Assembly: GCF_030035675.1 (NCBI RefSeq)
Contig: NC_084481.1
Coordinates: forward strand, 229,244,927 to 229,308,926
DNA: 64,000 nucleotides
Direction of reading: 5' to 3'
Origin: Rhineura floridana
Lineage: Eukaryota > Chordata > Lepidosauria > Squamata > Rhineuridae
The translations under genes and the position numbers were made by a program. Below the pieces are notes generated by a model. The model was not told where the DNA came from. It searched no databases and was given only the letters and a program-made list of their open reading frames with translations. Position 1 is the first letter of the stretch, and each line of letters begins with the position of its first letter. Below are positions 32,288 through 42,727 of this stretch, one piece after another.

Positions 32288-32431
32288 CCAGTGAGTTCAG
32301 GTCTGTGGCTTCCTTTATGGAATCAATCCATCTCTTGTTTGGCCTTCCTCTTTTTCTACTCCCTTCCGGTTTCCCCAGCATTATTGTCTTTTCTAGTGAA
32401 TCATGTCTTCTCATTATGTGTCCAAAGTATT
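32288..32431 (-). mobile_element. Bov-B LINE internal fragment
   Basis: The minus strand reads FGHIMRRHDSLEKTIMLGKP and GSRKRGRPNKRWIDSIKEA, the Bov-B C-terminal region, with neither the 3' tail nor the RT core. Confidence 0.88.
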
Positions 32432-32469
32432 TACAACCATAAAATATGCAATTATAGAACAAATAAAAC

Positions 32470-32846
32470 TGTTACATCCATAGAACAACACAGGGATAGG
32501 GAGCGCTTGCCTCTCTCCCCAGGGCCTGCCCTCACTGGCCCAGCACTGCACCCTCCTCAAGAGCTTCTGCCTGGCTGGAATGTGCCCGTGAACTGTGATG
32601 ATGCCTCTCGCTTTGCTGGATGATGGATGTGTGTGGGGCCCCCGTAGGTGAGTGTAGGAATCCCTGCATGGCTGGAATGTAGCTTAAAGTCCCCAAAAGT
32701 AAGAGTCATATCTGTCTCTCTGCCCAATTTTGCTTCGGGCCCCACCCACATTTGGCTCTGGCCCCGCCCATCACGGCATGTGACCCCTGGAAAGTTGCTC
32801 ACAAAGGAATGTGGCCCCCATACTGAAAAAGATTCCTCACCCTTGT
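32470..32846 (-). mobile_element. hAT MITE family 7
   Basis: The right side AAAGATTCCTCACCCTTG and the text GGCCCCGCCCATCACGGC, ATGTGACCCCTGG are the reverse of the 4925 family. The left end is indistinct. Confidence 0.55.
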
Positions 32847-32904
32847 TTTAATGTTTAATTTAACACAACATGTGACAACGATGGCATTACCAGAAAGATA
32901 ATCT

Positions 32905-33375
32905 CACCCCTTACATACCCAGCCGATCACTGCATTCTGCTGGTGAGGGCCTCCCACAGATACCATCTTATCAGGAGGCCGTTCCACACAACGTAGGAGG
33001 CAGACCTTTAGTTTGTGGCACCTATCATTATCGTTATCATTATCAATACTACTACTACTACTACTAATAATAATATCCCACTCTTCCTCCCAGTAGGAGC
33101 TCCCTTAAATATTAGCCAGGGACTGTCTCTGTTATCTTTTTGGTGCCTGCTGAAGACCTTCCCCTTTCAACAAGCCTTTTAAGTAGAGACTTTATCCCAG
33201 TCTCCATCTGTGTTGGAATTGCTTTTAAGATGTTTTTAAACTTGTTTTGTTTACTATATTTTAAAGTCTGTTTTTATGATGTTTTAGAGTGTTTTTAGTG
33301 TTTTTGTTTGCCGCCCTGGGCTCTTACTGGGAGGAAGGGCAGGATATAAATCAAATAATAAATAAATAAATTGTG
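32905..33375 (+). mobile_element. L2 LINE 3' end
   Basis: GATCACTGCATTCTGCTGG, CAGATACCATCTTATCAGG, TTATCTTTTTGGTGCCTGC and GGAAGGGCAGGATATAAATC are shared in order with 62890-63120. A small trinucleotide/tetranucleotide run (ATCATT, then ACT) at 33026-33072 interrupts it. Confidence 0.85.
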
Positions 33376-33790
33376 CTGTGTGTTGTCCAGTCCTTGAGAG
33401 CAATGGGAATGATGTCATGTCAGTTTTTTATGATGCCATGTCATGATGGCATATTGCACTTTAGGTTAGGTTGGATGTTATACAGAAGAGCGGGGAAAGA
33501 GCCCTTGAATGGCAGCAGCTTCATATCTCTCAGGATGTTTTAGTTCCATCTTTAAACAACCATTGGCCTTTGCCAAAGCTCTCCAACCTGTAGCTGTCAG
33601 AGCTATTGCTTTCCCTGAAAACTCAATTGCCAAAGATCAACAGAAGCAGGATTAAAAAGAAACACTATCCCAAAGTCTTTATTTAACCAAGGAAATGGGA
33701 CCCTTTTTAGTCAACGCTCTCTGTGTGTTCAGGATTCAGTCCAGAAACCCAGATCTGTCCCATGCCCTGGAAACATGGACCTTAAAATGT
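33376..33790. other. Unrecognised sequence
   Basis: No gene or repeat family is supported. Confidence 0.25.
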
Positions 33791-33814
33791 TTTATTGTCT
33801 ACTTGATCAGTCAT

Positions 33815-34990
33815 CCTTTCTTAATAAAAAAAATAATAAAATTTTATTGTTGAGTCGCCTATCTGGCCGAATGAATGGCCACTCTAGGCGACGTACATAA
33901 TAAGTAGGATACAATATAAAAACCAAAAAACCATAATCAATAATTAAAATAACACCAATTAATGACAACACTAAAAAGACTAACCCACCCCAGAAAACCC
34001 ATAGGCCTGCCTGAACAACCAGGTCTTCGAAGTCCGGCGGAAACTAGTCAGGGAGGGGGCATGGCGAAGATCAAATGGGAGGGAATTCCAGAGGGTGGGA
34101 GCCACGACCGAAAATGCCCTCTCTCTGGTCCGCACCAGCCTGGCCAATTTAGCTGGTGGGACCGAGAGAAGGTCTTGTGTGGCTGATCTTGTCAGGCGGC
34201 ATGATTGGTGATCCTGGAGGTGCTCCTTCAGATAAACTGGGCCGAAACCGTATAGGGCTTTAAAGGTCAATACCAACACCTTGAATTGGGCCCAGTAAAC
34301 AACTGGTAGCCAGTGTAGATCTATTAACACTGGAGTTATATGATCACGGCGACGGCTGTTCTTACTCAAACGTGCCGCCGCATTCTGTACCAGCTGTAGT
34401 TTCCGGACTGTTTTCAAGGGTAACCCCACGTAGAGCACATTACAGTAGTCTAAGCGGGAGGAGACCAAGGCATGTATCACCCGTGGGAGCAAATGGACAG
34501 GAAGGTAGGGTCGCAGCCTTCGTATCAGATGTAATTGATACCAAGCTGCCCGCCTCACTGCTGAAACCTGAGCCTCCATGGACAGCTGGGAGTCAAGAAT
34601 GACCCCGAGGCTGCGGACCTGGTCTTTCAGGGGTAATCTTACCCCATCGAACACCAGGTCAATATCTCCCAGCCTTCTCTTGTCTCCCATGAGCAACACC
34701 TCGGTCTTATTGGGGTTCAGTTTCAGTCTATTCCTTCCCATCTATCCCCTTACGGATTCCAGGCACATGGACACGGTCTCCACAGCCAACTCTGGTGAGG
34801 ACTTAAATGAGAGATAGAGCTGAGTGTCATCCACATATTGGTGACACTGCAGCCCAAATCTCCTGATGATGGCCCCCAGCGGCTTTACGTAGATGTTGAA
34901 TAGCATGGGGGAGAGGATGGATCCCTGTGGCACTCCACAATTGAGAGGCCAAGGGTCTTCACTTGCTTCTCTGTAAATCTAAAGCTTTCC
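33815..34990 (-). mobile_element. L2 LINE, 3' half with long open frame
   Basis: Read on the minus strand: MPQGSILSPMLFNIYVKPLG then YVDDTQLYLSF (34933-34742; RT motifs B and C, with YVDD where L2 usually has YADD). Next come NPNKTEVLLMG, SLGVILDSQLSMEAQVSAV, SSRLDYCNVLYVGLPLKTVR, KLQLVQNAAARL, HITPVLIDLHWLPVVYWAQF and LWNSLPFDLRHAPSLTSFRR (34741-33980, 253 aa without a stop). One in-frame stop near 34740 separates the two frames. The endonuclease and RT N-terminus are missing. The 3' UTR CGCCTATCTGGCCGAATGA is shared with 54830, so both belong to one subfamily. Confidence 0.95.
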
Positions 34991-35185
34991 TAAATGACTG
35001 TCCATGTGAGTTAAATGATGCTTCAAGGACGCATCGACCACCTATGTCTTAATAAAAATTGGATTTATGTGGTCCACTGGCGGCTGGGCAGATCAAGAAT
35101 GGCAGTGTGGTGTTTGTGTGTGCTGTGCATGGAAATTTGAGATGTCCAGCTTGAGGCTTAAGGAAAATAACTCCAAGGTTTTACC
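34991..35185. other. Unrecognised sequence
   Basis: Short interval without recognised content. Confidence 0.2.
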
Positions 35186-35283
35186 AACATAGTGCCCTCC
35201 AAATGTTTTCAACTATAGCTCCCACCGAGCCCTAGCCAGCACGGCGAACTTCCAGAACAGCTGGACCGCACCAGGTTGGGGAG
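35186..35283. mobile_element. Eroded palindromic hAT MITE
   Basis: GTGCCCTCCAAATGTTTTCAA, CTATAGCTCCCACCGAGCC and CACCAGGTTGGGGAGG follow the order of the 57439 family, much decayed. Confidence 0.45.
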
Positions 35284-35284
35284 G

Positions 35285-36430
35285 AGTGTACTACAGGGAT
35301 GGACATTAATAATGTGCTCTCTCTCAAATCACCCCCCACTCCCACTCCCTTCCCATCCCCCCATTTACAGATCTGTCTGGGTGCCAGAAAGGAGAAATCT
35401 GTCATTTTTGGCTCCTTTCCTTTCCTCATTTTTCCAGTCTTAATTTCAGCTCTCTGCATTTCCACATCAGTTTGCAATTTATGTTTTGAAAAGTCCTCAT
35501 GGAAATTCTTCAGCATTTTAGTGTGGATTTCTCCTAATATACACATTTTTGTATGCAATTTTGCCTAGCGTGCACATTTTTGCAAAGCAATCTTCTGTAA
35601 TATAATGCATATTTCTATGTTGCTTTCACTAATGTTGTCCTGGCCAGCTCTGTTGGATTCAGACTTGGACTCACTGGTGTCTTTATCTCCATTATGTTTA
35701 ATGTGAAATCTCACCTTAGAGTGCTTCATAGATCATCTTACAGATTACACAGAACGCTGCCTGTCTGCACAGCATAACTAGGCATGACTGCTCAAGCTAC
35801 GACATTGTTGCAGCAATTGGACACACCCATTGAAAACCTTTATATAGGCTTGGGTGGGCGTTCTATTTGCATGGAGAGCGTTTTGCTTAATAGGACTGGG
35901 CTGGCAGGTCAAAAAGCTGGTGCCATCTGTAAGTGCCTGCATGTCTGCCTGCGCACCCTTGGTGATGGTGGCAGCACATCATCAAGATCCTCTTCGGACA
36001 CTGCCTCTGATTGAGACTCCAATCCCTCCTCCTCAGGGGGTGCAAGCGGCGGAGGCTCAAGAAACAAGTGAGGGCTGCGGGAAGGGAAAAGGGGCTGGCT
36101 CATTGTCAGACAGCATTTCTTCAGCTGTAACTGGAACTACAGGGGCAGAACCATCACTGTCAAAAGTGCTGAACTTTTCTCCTGTTTCTGTCCCTTCCTT
36201 TTGCAACCCACTGCGCCCCTCACCAGGATCCCAAAATACCTCCTCCTCCTCCTCCTTGTGATTACTCCAGGAACATTCCATGGGGCCCATGACAAATATA
36301 TGCATTCATTCGTTTATGTGCACGTTACTCCAGTGTGTGCATTTTTGCACACATTACTTGGCTAGAGCACTGCATTGCAAAAAGATGGCTATGTTTTGCT
36401 TCACCTACTGTTTCATAAAGCATGAATTAG
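35285..36430 (+). mobile_element. hAT MITE family 3 interrupted by a solo LTR
   Basis: CAGGGATGGACATTAATAAT leads into CAATTTATGTTTTG, TCTCCTAATATACACATTT and TATAATGCATATTTC. After the LTR it resumes with ATATGCATTCATTCG and CACATTACTTGGCTAGAGC. The right end is not sharp. Confidence 0.75.
35636..36294 (-). mobile_element. Solo LTR, family D (659 bp)
   Basis: The plus-strand edges are TGTCCTGGCC and GGGCCCATGACA, inverted TGTC/GACA ends. Flanking 5-mers AATGT (35631-35635) and AATAT (36295-36299) form a 5-bp duplication with one difference. A TATATAAAGG box on the minus strand near 35845 sets orientation. It is unlike LTR A and the 24.1 kb LTR. No internal region remains. Family unresolved (ERV or Gypsy-like). 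Confidence 0.8.
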
Positions 36431-36446
36431 GTAGGGTCAGTGCTTT

Positions 36447-36466
36447 TGTGTGTGTGTGTGTGTGTA
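36447..36466. repeat. (GT)n microsatellite
   Basis: About 10 GT units followed by AT. Confidence 0.9.
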
Positions 36467-36624
36467 TAAAAAATGAGGTGTCCGTACGCACATCTTGATC
36501 AATTTTAAAATGCCTCTCCCAACCATTCCCTCTCCCTGTGCCTTCAGTGCTATGTCCTGCTGGCCCTGTTTGTGGCAACACATTTTCTACACAAATGTGC
36601 ACACGTGTGTGTGCATGCATGCAT

Positions 36625-36625
<1 letters not shown>

Positions 36626-36699
<74 letters not shown>
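36626..36699. repeat. Compound (CT)n(CA)n microsatellite
   Basis: About 18 CT units pass directly into about 19 CA units. This produces low-complexity Leu/Ser, Thr/His, Arg/Glu and Val/Cys frames that are not genes. Confidence 0.98.
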
Positions 36700-36703
<4 letters not shown>

Positions 36704-37055
36704 GATGGTGTTGCTGTCTAATAACAACAGGTAACATTCTCCAGTACTAGGGAAAATATACACAGGAATATACGAGGGAAAATATGCAGTTGTTCTTGCA
36801 GGCAGACAGAGCTCACACATACAGATCACAGACATGCATGCATCTCCTTGTCTCTGTCTCTATGGCTCTTAAACACACACAATACACATTTCACATCTAT
36901 ACAATCATAGATGTTTCCCTCTCTTTCTGCCCAGATGCATCACTCCCACCTCCACCACACATGCATACCTCTTTTTCTCTCACATGCACACAGACAACAT
37001 AAAGATCTCTCCCTTCCTCTGTCAGTCACACACATTACTTGAGCACACCTTTCTG
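36700..37055. other. Unrecognised, CA- and CT-rich DNA
   Basis: Sequence rich in CACA and CTCT runs; no gene supported. Confidence 0.25.
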
Positions 37056-37059
37056 GGGT

Positions 37060-37405
37060 AAAGGAAGCACCTGCAACCAGCTCCCCGTGCCGACAGACAA
37101 CAGAAGCCTGAGCATGTGTGGATATCCCCATCACTCCTTGTTTGCCTCCCCAACCTTAGACAAACAAAGCAAGCCCCAGCACAAGGTGAAGGAGCATACG
37201 GGGATATCCTCTACTTTTCCCCACCGCCAATGGGATCAAAGAGGTGCCCGCTGCTGGCTGTCTGTCAGTAGCAGCCTGAGCATGCAGGGATAACCCGCTG
37301 CTCTTTCCTTCTCTACCAATTTCTTTTTTTAAAAGAAAGTCCCAGCACAGTGGAAAGGAGGTGCCTTCCACAGGTTGGGAGGCAGTGGCAGCCTGAGGAA
37401 AGGTG
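37060..37405. repeat. Degenerate long-unit tandem repeat
   Basis: GCCTGAGCATG occurs at 37106 and 37274, and GCCTGAGGAAA at 37391. Each is preceded by CAG-type text; the first is followed by CCCCAGCACAAGG and the second by TCCCAGCACAGTGG. The first spacing is 168 bases. About 2.3 diverged copies. Origin unknown. Confidence 0.5.
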
Positions 37406-38095
37406 CCAGTAGTCCGTTCCAGAGCATTCCGCCAGACAAAAAGCACGGGGTAGGTTCACCTTTAAATGCAAAGTGAATCGCGTTTCTCCCCCATCTCTCC
37501 GTGGGGCTGAGCAAGAGGCAATATTCTCCCTCCGTGGGTCCCCCTCCCCCACCCTCTGCATGGAAAAATGACTATAATACAGTATTTCTTCGGAATGCCA
37601 AGAATGTGCTTTGCTAGTAGCAGAGCCAAAGGGTTAGTCTCACACTGTTCCAGGTGTTCTTGTGGTTTTTGTTTTAATCACTGGATTTATTGGATTATAG
37701 TAAAAAAAATTGCTTCTAGTCCCGTGCTGAGGAATATTTGGGTTTAAGCCAAATTGTAGAGTTCTTTTTTTTTAAGGTAGTATGTCTCAAATAACTAATA
37801 TGCATGTTCTCTTGTTAGTCTCCCCATATAATCTCCAAACATTATGTGAGGAGAAGAACCAGGGAAATTCACTGCAACCTTGTAAAATAAATTAAGCTGA
37901 AATATGCTCATGCATAGGATATATACATACTGTGCCATTAGGAAGAATTAAGTGGAAAAGAAGCTGTTTCTGGATTGTATCACTTTCTGGCTGCAGCTGG
38001 AGGAGACTGGTTGCTTATTTATTTTGTGGAGGACATTAAAACTCTGTGCACATAATAAAATGAGCATGTCAGGAAATAGTAGGTCACATTATTAT
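37406..38095. other. Unrecognised sequence
   Basis: No gene or repeat family is supported. Confidence 0.25.
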
Positions 38096-38098
38096 TCA

Positions 38099-38615
38099 AG
38101 GAATCATAGAATCACATAGGTTGAGGCTAGGGATGTTGAAGAAATTTGATTCCATTTGCATTTAAAGTTGAATCTATCACATCCGCACTTTCCGAAACAA
38201 CGTGAGAACTGAAACTTCAAAATTTGCACTTAACTGAATTTTGTGGTGCAGTTTGCCAGCCAAACAGTGTTTACAAAACTGCATATATTGGGTAAAGGTG
38301 TGCATAAAAATGACAATATTTGTGAAAATAACATGCAAAAATGACCCGTAAGGAGAAATTGCTTGACAAAATGTGTACATTAGACAAAATGTCATACAAA
38401 AATGTGTTTATTAGGAGATATTTGCGCTAAAATGCTGGAGAGTTTTCATGAGGATTTAAGGGAAAAAATAACAAATTCCTGTCAAAATGTGGAGAACTGA
38501 ATTTAAGTTTGGAAAAATGAGAAAAAGAAACAACTAAAATGGATAGATCCTTCCATCCCTAGTTGAGACCATCTAGCACAAACCTGCTGGTGACCAGCAT
38601 TCCCTTGTGGGTAAC
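38099..38615 (-). mobile_element. CR1 LINE 3' end split by a hAT MITE
   Basis: GGAATCATAGAATCACATAG at 38100 and, past the MITE, ACCATCTAGCACAAACCTGC are the reverse of the CR1 terminus (compare 41270-41345). Confidence 0.65.
38128..38571 (-). mobile_element. hAT MITE family 3 with 8-bp duplication
   Basis: TAGGGATGTTGAAG at one end and CCTTCCATCCCTA at the other. GTTGAGGC (38120-38127) and GTTGAGAC (38572-38579) match at 7 of 8. The interior matches 50531-50973 in reverse. Confidence 0.88.
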
Positions 38616-39116
38616 CTTCTGGGAGGGCCACATGCCAGTGGTGCACAGGCCCCCAGACAAAAATATGGCAGAACAATGGATGTGACTCTTAACTTTGTAG
38701 TATAGCTGACATTTCAGCCCCACAAAAGCCAGAGGTTTCTACACCCCCATTTCTCCTTCCAGGCAAGGAAAAGGCATTATCACATCTCAGCGACACATTC
38801 CAGCAAGGCAAAAGTACTTATTTATTATTTATTTTATTTATTATTTGATTTATATCCCGCCCTTCCACCCAGCAGGAGCCCAGGGTGGCAAAAAAAGCAC
38901 TAAAACACTTTAAAACAACATAAAAACAGACTTTAAAATACATTAAAGCAAAACATCTTTGAAAACATTTTTTAAAAAAGCTTCCAAGACATATACTTGA
39001 GTAGAACCAGTGAGGAGAATACCCTGGGGTGAGGTGGTGTGGCCTGTGGAGAGGCCTAAGGGCCAGATAGTGGCCTGAGGGCCGTATGTCATCCATAGGC
39101 CAGAGGTTCCCCAACC
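38616..39116 (+). mobile_element. hAT MITE family 7 carrying an L2 fragment
   Basis: GGGCCACATGCCAGTGG on the left and GCCAGAGGTTCCCCAACC on the right belong to the 4925 family. 38818-38960 inside is an L2 3' UTR on the minus strand (GATTTATATCCCGCCCTTCC, GGAGCCCAGGGTGG). Confidence 0.6.
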
Positions 39117-39260
39117 TTTTCCTACTCAGTGTAGGAGATCTAGAGCTTCGTTATCCCTAACAGATGGCTGCCTGTCCTGTGCTTGAAGACCTCCAGGGAG
39201 GTCGATTCCATCACCTCTTCAGGTAATGGTTTCCATTGTAGAGTGTTCATTGACACTTGT
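39117..39260 (-). mobile_element. Old CR1 fragment
   Basis: GATGGCTGCCTGTCCTGTGC, TTGAAGACCTCCAGGGAGG and ATGGTTTCCATTGTAGAGTG is the usual reverse CR1 text, diverged. Confidence 0.6.
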
Positions 39261-39299
39261 TACAAAGACTCAGATAGGATTACTGAAGGGGACTCTTCC

Positions 39300-39500
39300 T
39301 GTTAAGTTGAAAATCACTGATGAAAGAATCTGTTTTAAAACTGTGTTTTAAAATGGTTTTGACTCTGGCTGTGTTTTAGAATGTTTTTAAGTGTTTTTAG
39401 AATGCTTTTCTTTTGCTTGTTGCGGAGTTGGTTTTGTTGGTATGTTTGCTGCCCTGGGCTCCGTTGGGAGGAAGGGAGGGATAATAAAGAAATCCATAAC
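39300..39500 (+). mobile_element. L2 LINE 3' UTR
   Basis: GTTTTTAGAATGCTTTTC then GCCCTGGGCTCCGTTGGGAG and GGGAGGGATAATAAAG is the standard L2 end. Confidence 0.75.
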
Positions 39501-39886
39501 TGAATGAACGATGGAGGCTTATGCAAACGCACAGCAGCCATTTCTCTTACTTTACAGAAAACGGTCCTCTAGTTCAAGTCCTGTTTAGAGATAAAGAGCC
39601 ATGACAAGCAAGAACAGGGGTCTTTGGAGATATCCATCAAGAGCAGCCTGGGCAGTCACAGAGGTGGCCTGGTCATAGTCTTCCACACTACAGTGAGACT
39701 CATTGTATTTATATTTAAATTATAGCAGTTATTTCTAACATGAAATTTTTATACCAACGTGGGTCTGCTTTTCTCCTCTGTTTTGGTGTGTATGATGTAT
39801 TTTCTCTTTGGGGGCAATAGGAAAGTAGCCACCTTGGATGCAGAAGCATTGGACAGACAATTCCCCTGCTCTTCTATTGATGTGGC
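39501..39886. other. Unrecognised sequence
   Basis: No gene or repeat family is supported. Confidence 0.25.
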
Positions 39887-40275
39887 CAGTAGTGTAGAGC
39901 CAAATTCAGAAGTGCAGGGTTCCTTCATGATTGTCACTTCATGCCCCCTCAGAACCATGCCCCATTATCCTAATCACCCTTGCTCTCCGTGTCATCTCTG
40001 AGTCCACACTCCACTACAACAGATGTTGCTAACAGCCAATCAGTATGAAAGGGGAGGCTGTGTATTAGTTACTGAGAAGAGTCTTCTCAGTGGCTGTCTC
40101 ACCTCTTTTCACTGATTGGCTCTAGGCAGCACAAAAAGGACACGGACTTTTCTCAGTGCCTGACGCACTCCCCTTTCATACTGATTGGCTTGTACATAGG
40201 GACCTGGCAGGGACCCTGCACCCTCCCCAAAAAAGGGGTCTATGACCCCCCATGACCCCAGATGACTACACCCCA
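39887..40275 (-). mobile_element. hAT MITE family 1 with 8-bp duplication
   Basis: CAGTAGTGTAGAGCC on the left and GACTACACCCC on the right. Flanks GATGTGGC (39879-39886) and GATGTGGA (40276-40283) match at 7 of 8. The interior is the reverse of 56748. Confidence 0.85.
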
Positions 40276-40319
40276 GATGTGGAATGAGTCCAGATCCAGC
40301 ATCAGTACCTTTCTCGGAG

Positions 40320-40505
40320 ACCCCTACCTCCCCACTGTAGCTCAGTGGCAGAAGGACCACTGTGTGGAAGGGCTGTCGTTCAGAGGTAGAGCATCTGCTC
40401 TGGATGTAGAAGGTCACAGCCCCAAGCAGCTTGAGGGGGCGGGGGGGATACCCCTGCATGAAACCCTAGAGAACCGCTGGCAATCCCTGTGTTCAACCCT
40501 CCCAG
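40320..40505 (+). repeat. tRNA-Ala-like SINE, rearranged head
   Basis: Two head-like segments (GTAGCTCAGTGGCAG and TCAGAGGTAGAGCATCTGC) stand in tandem. They are followed by GATGTAGAAGGTCACAG and, further on, AAACCCTAGAGAACCGCTGG, the SINE body seen at 44263 and 57229. Confidence 0.7.
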
Positions 40506-41050
40506 AATGACAGACCCTGGGAGGAAAGAATGACTCGTTCAAACCTGATTAAATTTGGAGTGCGGAGATGCCTTGTTCCTTGCTTTATAGAGCTTATGCA
40601 AATGTACGCATACATAAAAATCTAATCATTGTGAAGAGCAGAGAGGGCCAAACAAGAGTCACAAAGGGGATCCATCCCCCCCCTACACAGCCAAAGTGCT
40701 TTTGGCAGATAAGGAAATCCACAGAAGTGGCAAACTTCACCAGCCAGGTACGGAATATGAAGGTCATGTTGCCATCTCCCTTTGAAGTTCCTTTGCTCCA
40801 GGATTCCCACGCTAAAGTCGCTTACAGAGCATCCTGGGAGAACAAACCTTGGCTACAGTTCATGGTTAGTGAGGAGAGAGCTTCAGACAGTGTGCTGTTC
40901 CAAACCTTGGCTTAGCTCAGCACAGGGTGGCAGTAAAAACAGCCAGGGAGGAGCAAAATGGCTATGGAGTCCTTTCCAGGAGCCCACATGTTTGTGTGGT
41001 CCCAGGAAGCCATAGTTTGGTTGACTGGGTTGTGCAAACCAGTACACCAG
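40506..41050. other. Unrecognised sequence
   Basis: No gene is supported; the overlapping frames on both strands have no domain. Confidence 0.25.
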
Positions 41051-41170
41051 GAAGAGCCTGCAAAGGAGGCCCATCTAGTCCTGCGACCTGTTCTTCCAGT
41101 GGCCAACCAGATGTCCCAGTGGGAAGCCTGAAAGCAGGACCTGGGTGCAACAGCACTTTGTGCACGGCGT
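41051..41170 (-). mobile_element. CR1 LINE 3' UTR fragment, minus
   Basis: GGAAGAGCCTGC, GGCCCATCTAGTCCTGC and CAGTGGCCAACCAGATGTCC match the 30255-30380 text in the same orientation. Confidence 0.75.
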
Positions 41171-41261
41171 GCGCAGCACACAACCAAGCCTTTATGGTCC
41201 TGTTTGGAGAGCCGAGAGGCACCGCTCGAGCCCATCCAAAATTGCCACAATGCATGGCTGC

Positions 41262-41345
41262 ACTGAGGATTCCTGCATTAAGCAGGGGGTTGGACTTGAT
41301 GGCCTATAGGCCCCTTCCAGCTCTACTATTCTATGATTCTACACC
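41262..41345 (+). mobile_element. CR1 LINE 3' end, subfamily B
   Basis: GCATTAAGCAGGGGGTTGGA, CCCCTTCCAGCTCTACTATT and CTATGATTCTA mark the terminus, oriented opposite to the neighbouring fragment at 41051. Confidence 0.85.
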
Positions 41346-42029
41346 AGGAAGTATGGCCTAACTTCAGCTTTGAGGGTGGGGCTCTGGGAATCATCAGCCC
41401 TGCTCCAGAGATGTAAGGGCTCATGTTTGAACTCCAGGTTTGTACGCCACCTTGAGCTCCTTGGAGGAAAGGTGGGATATAAATGTAATTGTAGTGGTAG
41501 TAGTGTAAGTGCCGGCCTTTGTTGAAGCAACAGCGCTGCTGTTCTGTCTCTGGCCCTGCATGTGAAGGCTTTGCTAGAGGCCACAGTGCCTTCCACTCTG
41601 ACTCTTGGGTACATAAGTCTAGATGATTTCTTTTGTAATATTGAATGTATCTTATGTTTGCTAAATGGTTCATTTTTGTCTTATTTGAATTTATTGCTAT
41701 GTTTTGTAAACTGACTCCTCTACCCCAGTGCTTTTATTTTGGGTGCTTACTGTAAACCACTTCGGGCACAGGTCACTGTGGAAAGGTGGCATATAAATAA
41801 AGCCAATCAATCAGTCATTACTTTGTTGCACCATCCCTTGCCGTATCAACCCACCTTGTCCTAATCTACACCCCTTCCACTTTTTAGGCTGCTCCCTTCT
41901 GCCCATGGGCTCCTGCCTTATGTGATAGGTAGCTTGACATTTGCAAAACATATGGGGCTCCTTTCTCGAGATGCTACCGGTACAGCATAGATCCGGTTGT
42001 GCACAAGTTCCTCCAGTGTAATTCTAGTG
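41346..42029 (+). mobile_element. L2-type 3' tails in otherwise unrecognised DNA
   Basis: 41435-41500 (CGCCACCTTGAGCTCCTTGG, GGTGGGATATAAATGTAAT) and 41690-41815 (ACTGTAAACCACTTCGGGC, GGTGGCATATAAATAAAGCC) look like two worn LINE tails. The rest of the interval is unassigned. Confidence 0.45.
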
Positions 42030-42100
42030 CAGCCTTTGTCAAAACTGGTGCCCTCCCGACGTTTGGGACTACAGCTCCCAAACCTCTGGAGGGCATCAGG

Positions 42101-42709
42101 TGTCGGAGAGTCGCGATGCTGGGAACGGAGAGTACTGAGCGAGCTTATGTGTGTGTTTGAATCCTTGCTAAAGATTATACCTTCCCTGCAAATTAGTCAG
42201 ACAGACACTTTAAGCTTTAAAATAAGAAATAACTACTTTATTCTGGAAGTACATGCTTGATAGGAAAGAGTCCTATATCTAGCTAACTAGCTAAGTTGGA
42301 AGAGGAAACACTGAACCCAGTGCTTGCCCTCATGCTTTGGAGGAGAGGGAGAGACAAAGGAATATATCTGCTCCCCTCTCAAGAGAAAGAAGAAGACTGG
42401 GAAGGAGGGAAGGAACTGGGATCAACATCCTCTGCATATCAGTCTAGCACAGCCTTTCCCAACTAGTGGGCCTCCAGGTGTTGTTGGACCACAACTCCCA
42501 TCAGCCTCAGCCAGCAGATGGGAATTGTGGTTCAACAACATCTGGTGGCCCACTAGTTGGGAAACGCTGGTCTAGCAGGAAGGAAGAAACAGCAGGAGAT
42601 CAAAGGACAGGTATAGCCTAGCAACCAAGAGGTCTCCTCTCTAGCTACCCTTTTTAACCCCATGCAGCCTCAACCCACAAGTTGGAGTTGAACCACATAT
42701 ATTCCAACA
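42101..42709 (-). mobile_element. Solo LTR, family C, inside a MITE and holding a MITE
   Basis: The minus strand begins TGTTGGAATATATGTGG and ends CGACTCTCCGACA. TCAGG is exact at 42096-42100 and 42710-42714, a 5-bp duplication. An AATAAAGTAG signal, and TTAGCTAGTTAGCTAGA resembling TTAGCTAGTTAGTTAGAAC in LTR A/B, suggest a related family. About 480 bp without its inner MITE. It is a fossil with no internal region. Confidence 0.88.
42450..42569. mobile_element. Inner palindromic hAT MITE, exact 8-bp duplication
   Basis: CAGCCTTTCCCAACTAGTGG and CCACTAGTTGGGAAACGCTG face each other around CAACTCCCATCAGCC. GTCTAGCA is exact at 42442-42449 and 42570-42577. Confidence 0.93.
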
Positions 42710-42727
42710 TCAGGTTGGGGAAGGCTG

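Larger units (their letters stand above)
42030..42727. mobile_element. Outer palindromic hAT MITE of a three-layer nest
   Basis: CAGCCTTTGTCAAAAC on the left and CAGGTTGGGGAAGGCTG on the right are its ends. The flanks TTCTAGTG and TTCTGGCA agree at 5 of 8. An LTR occupies 42101-42709. Confidence 0.7.

Noticed and set aside
33980-34741. 253-codon frame as a host gene
   Set aside because: Its protein motifs (SRLDYCNVLYVGLPLKT, LVQNAAARL, LWNSLPFDL) are L2 LINE reverse transcriptase, and an L2 3' UTR follows.
36405-36835. Frames with Cys-Val, Arg-Glu or Thr-His runs
   Set aside because: Translations of the CT/CA and GT microsatellites.
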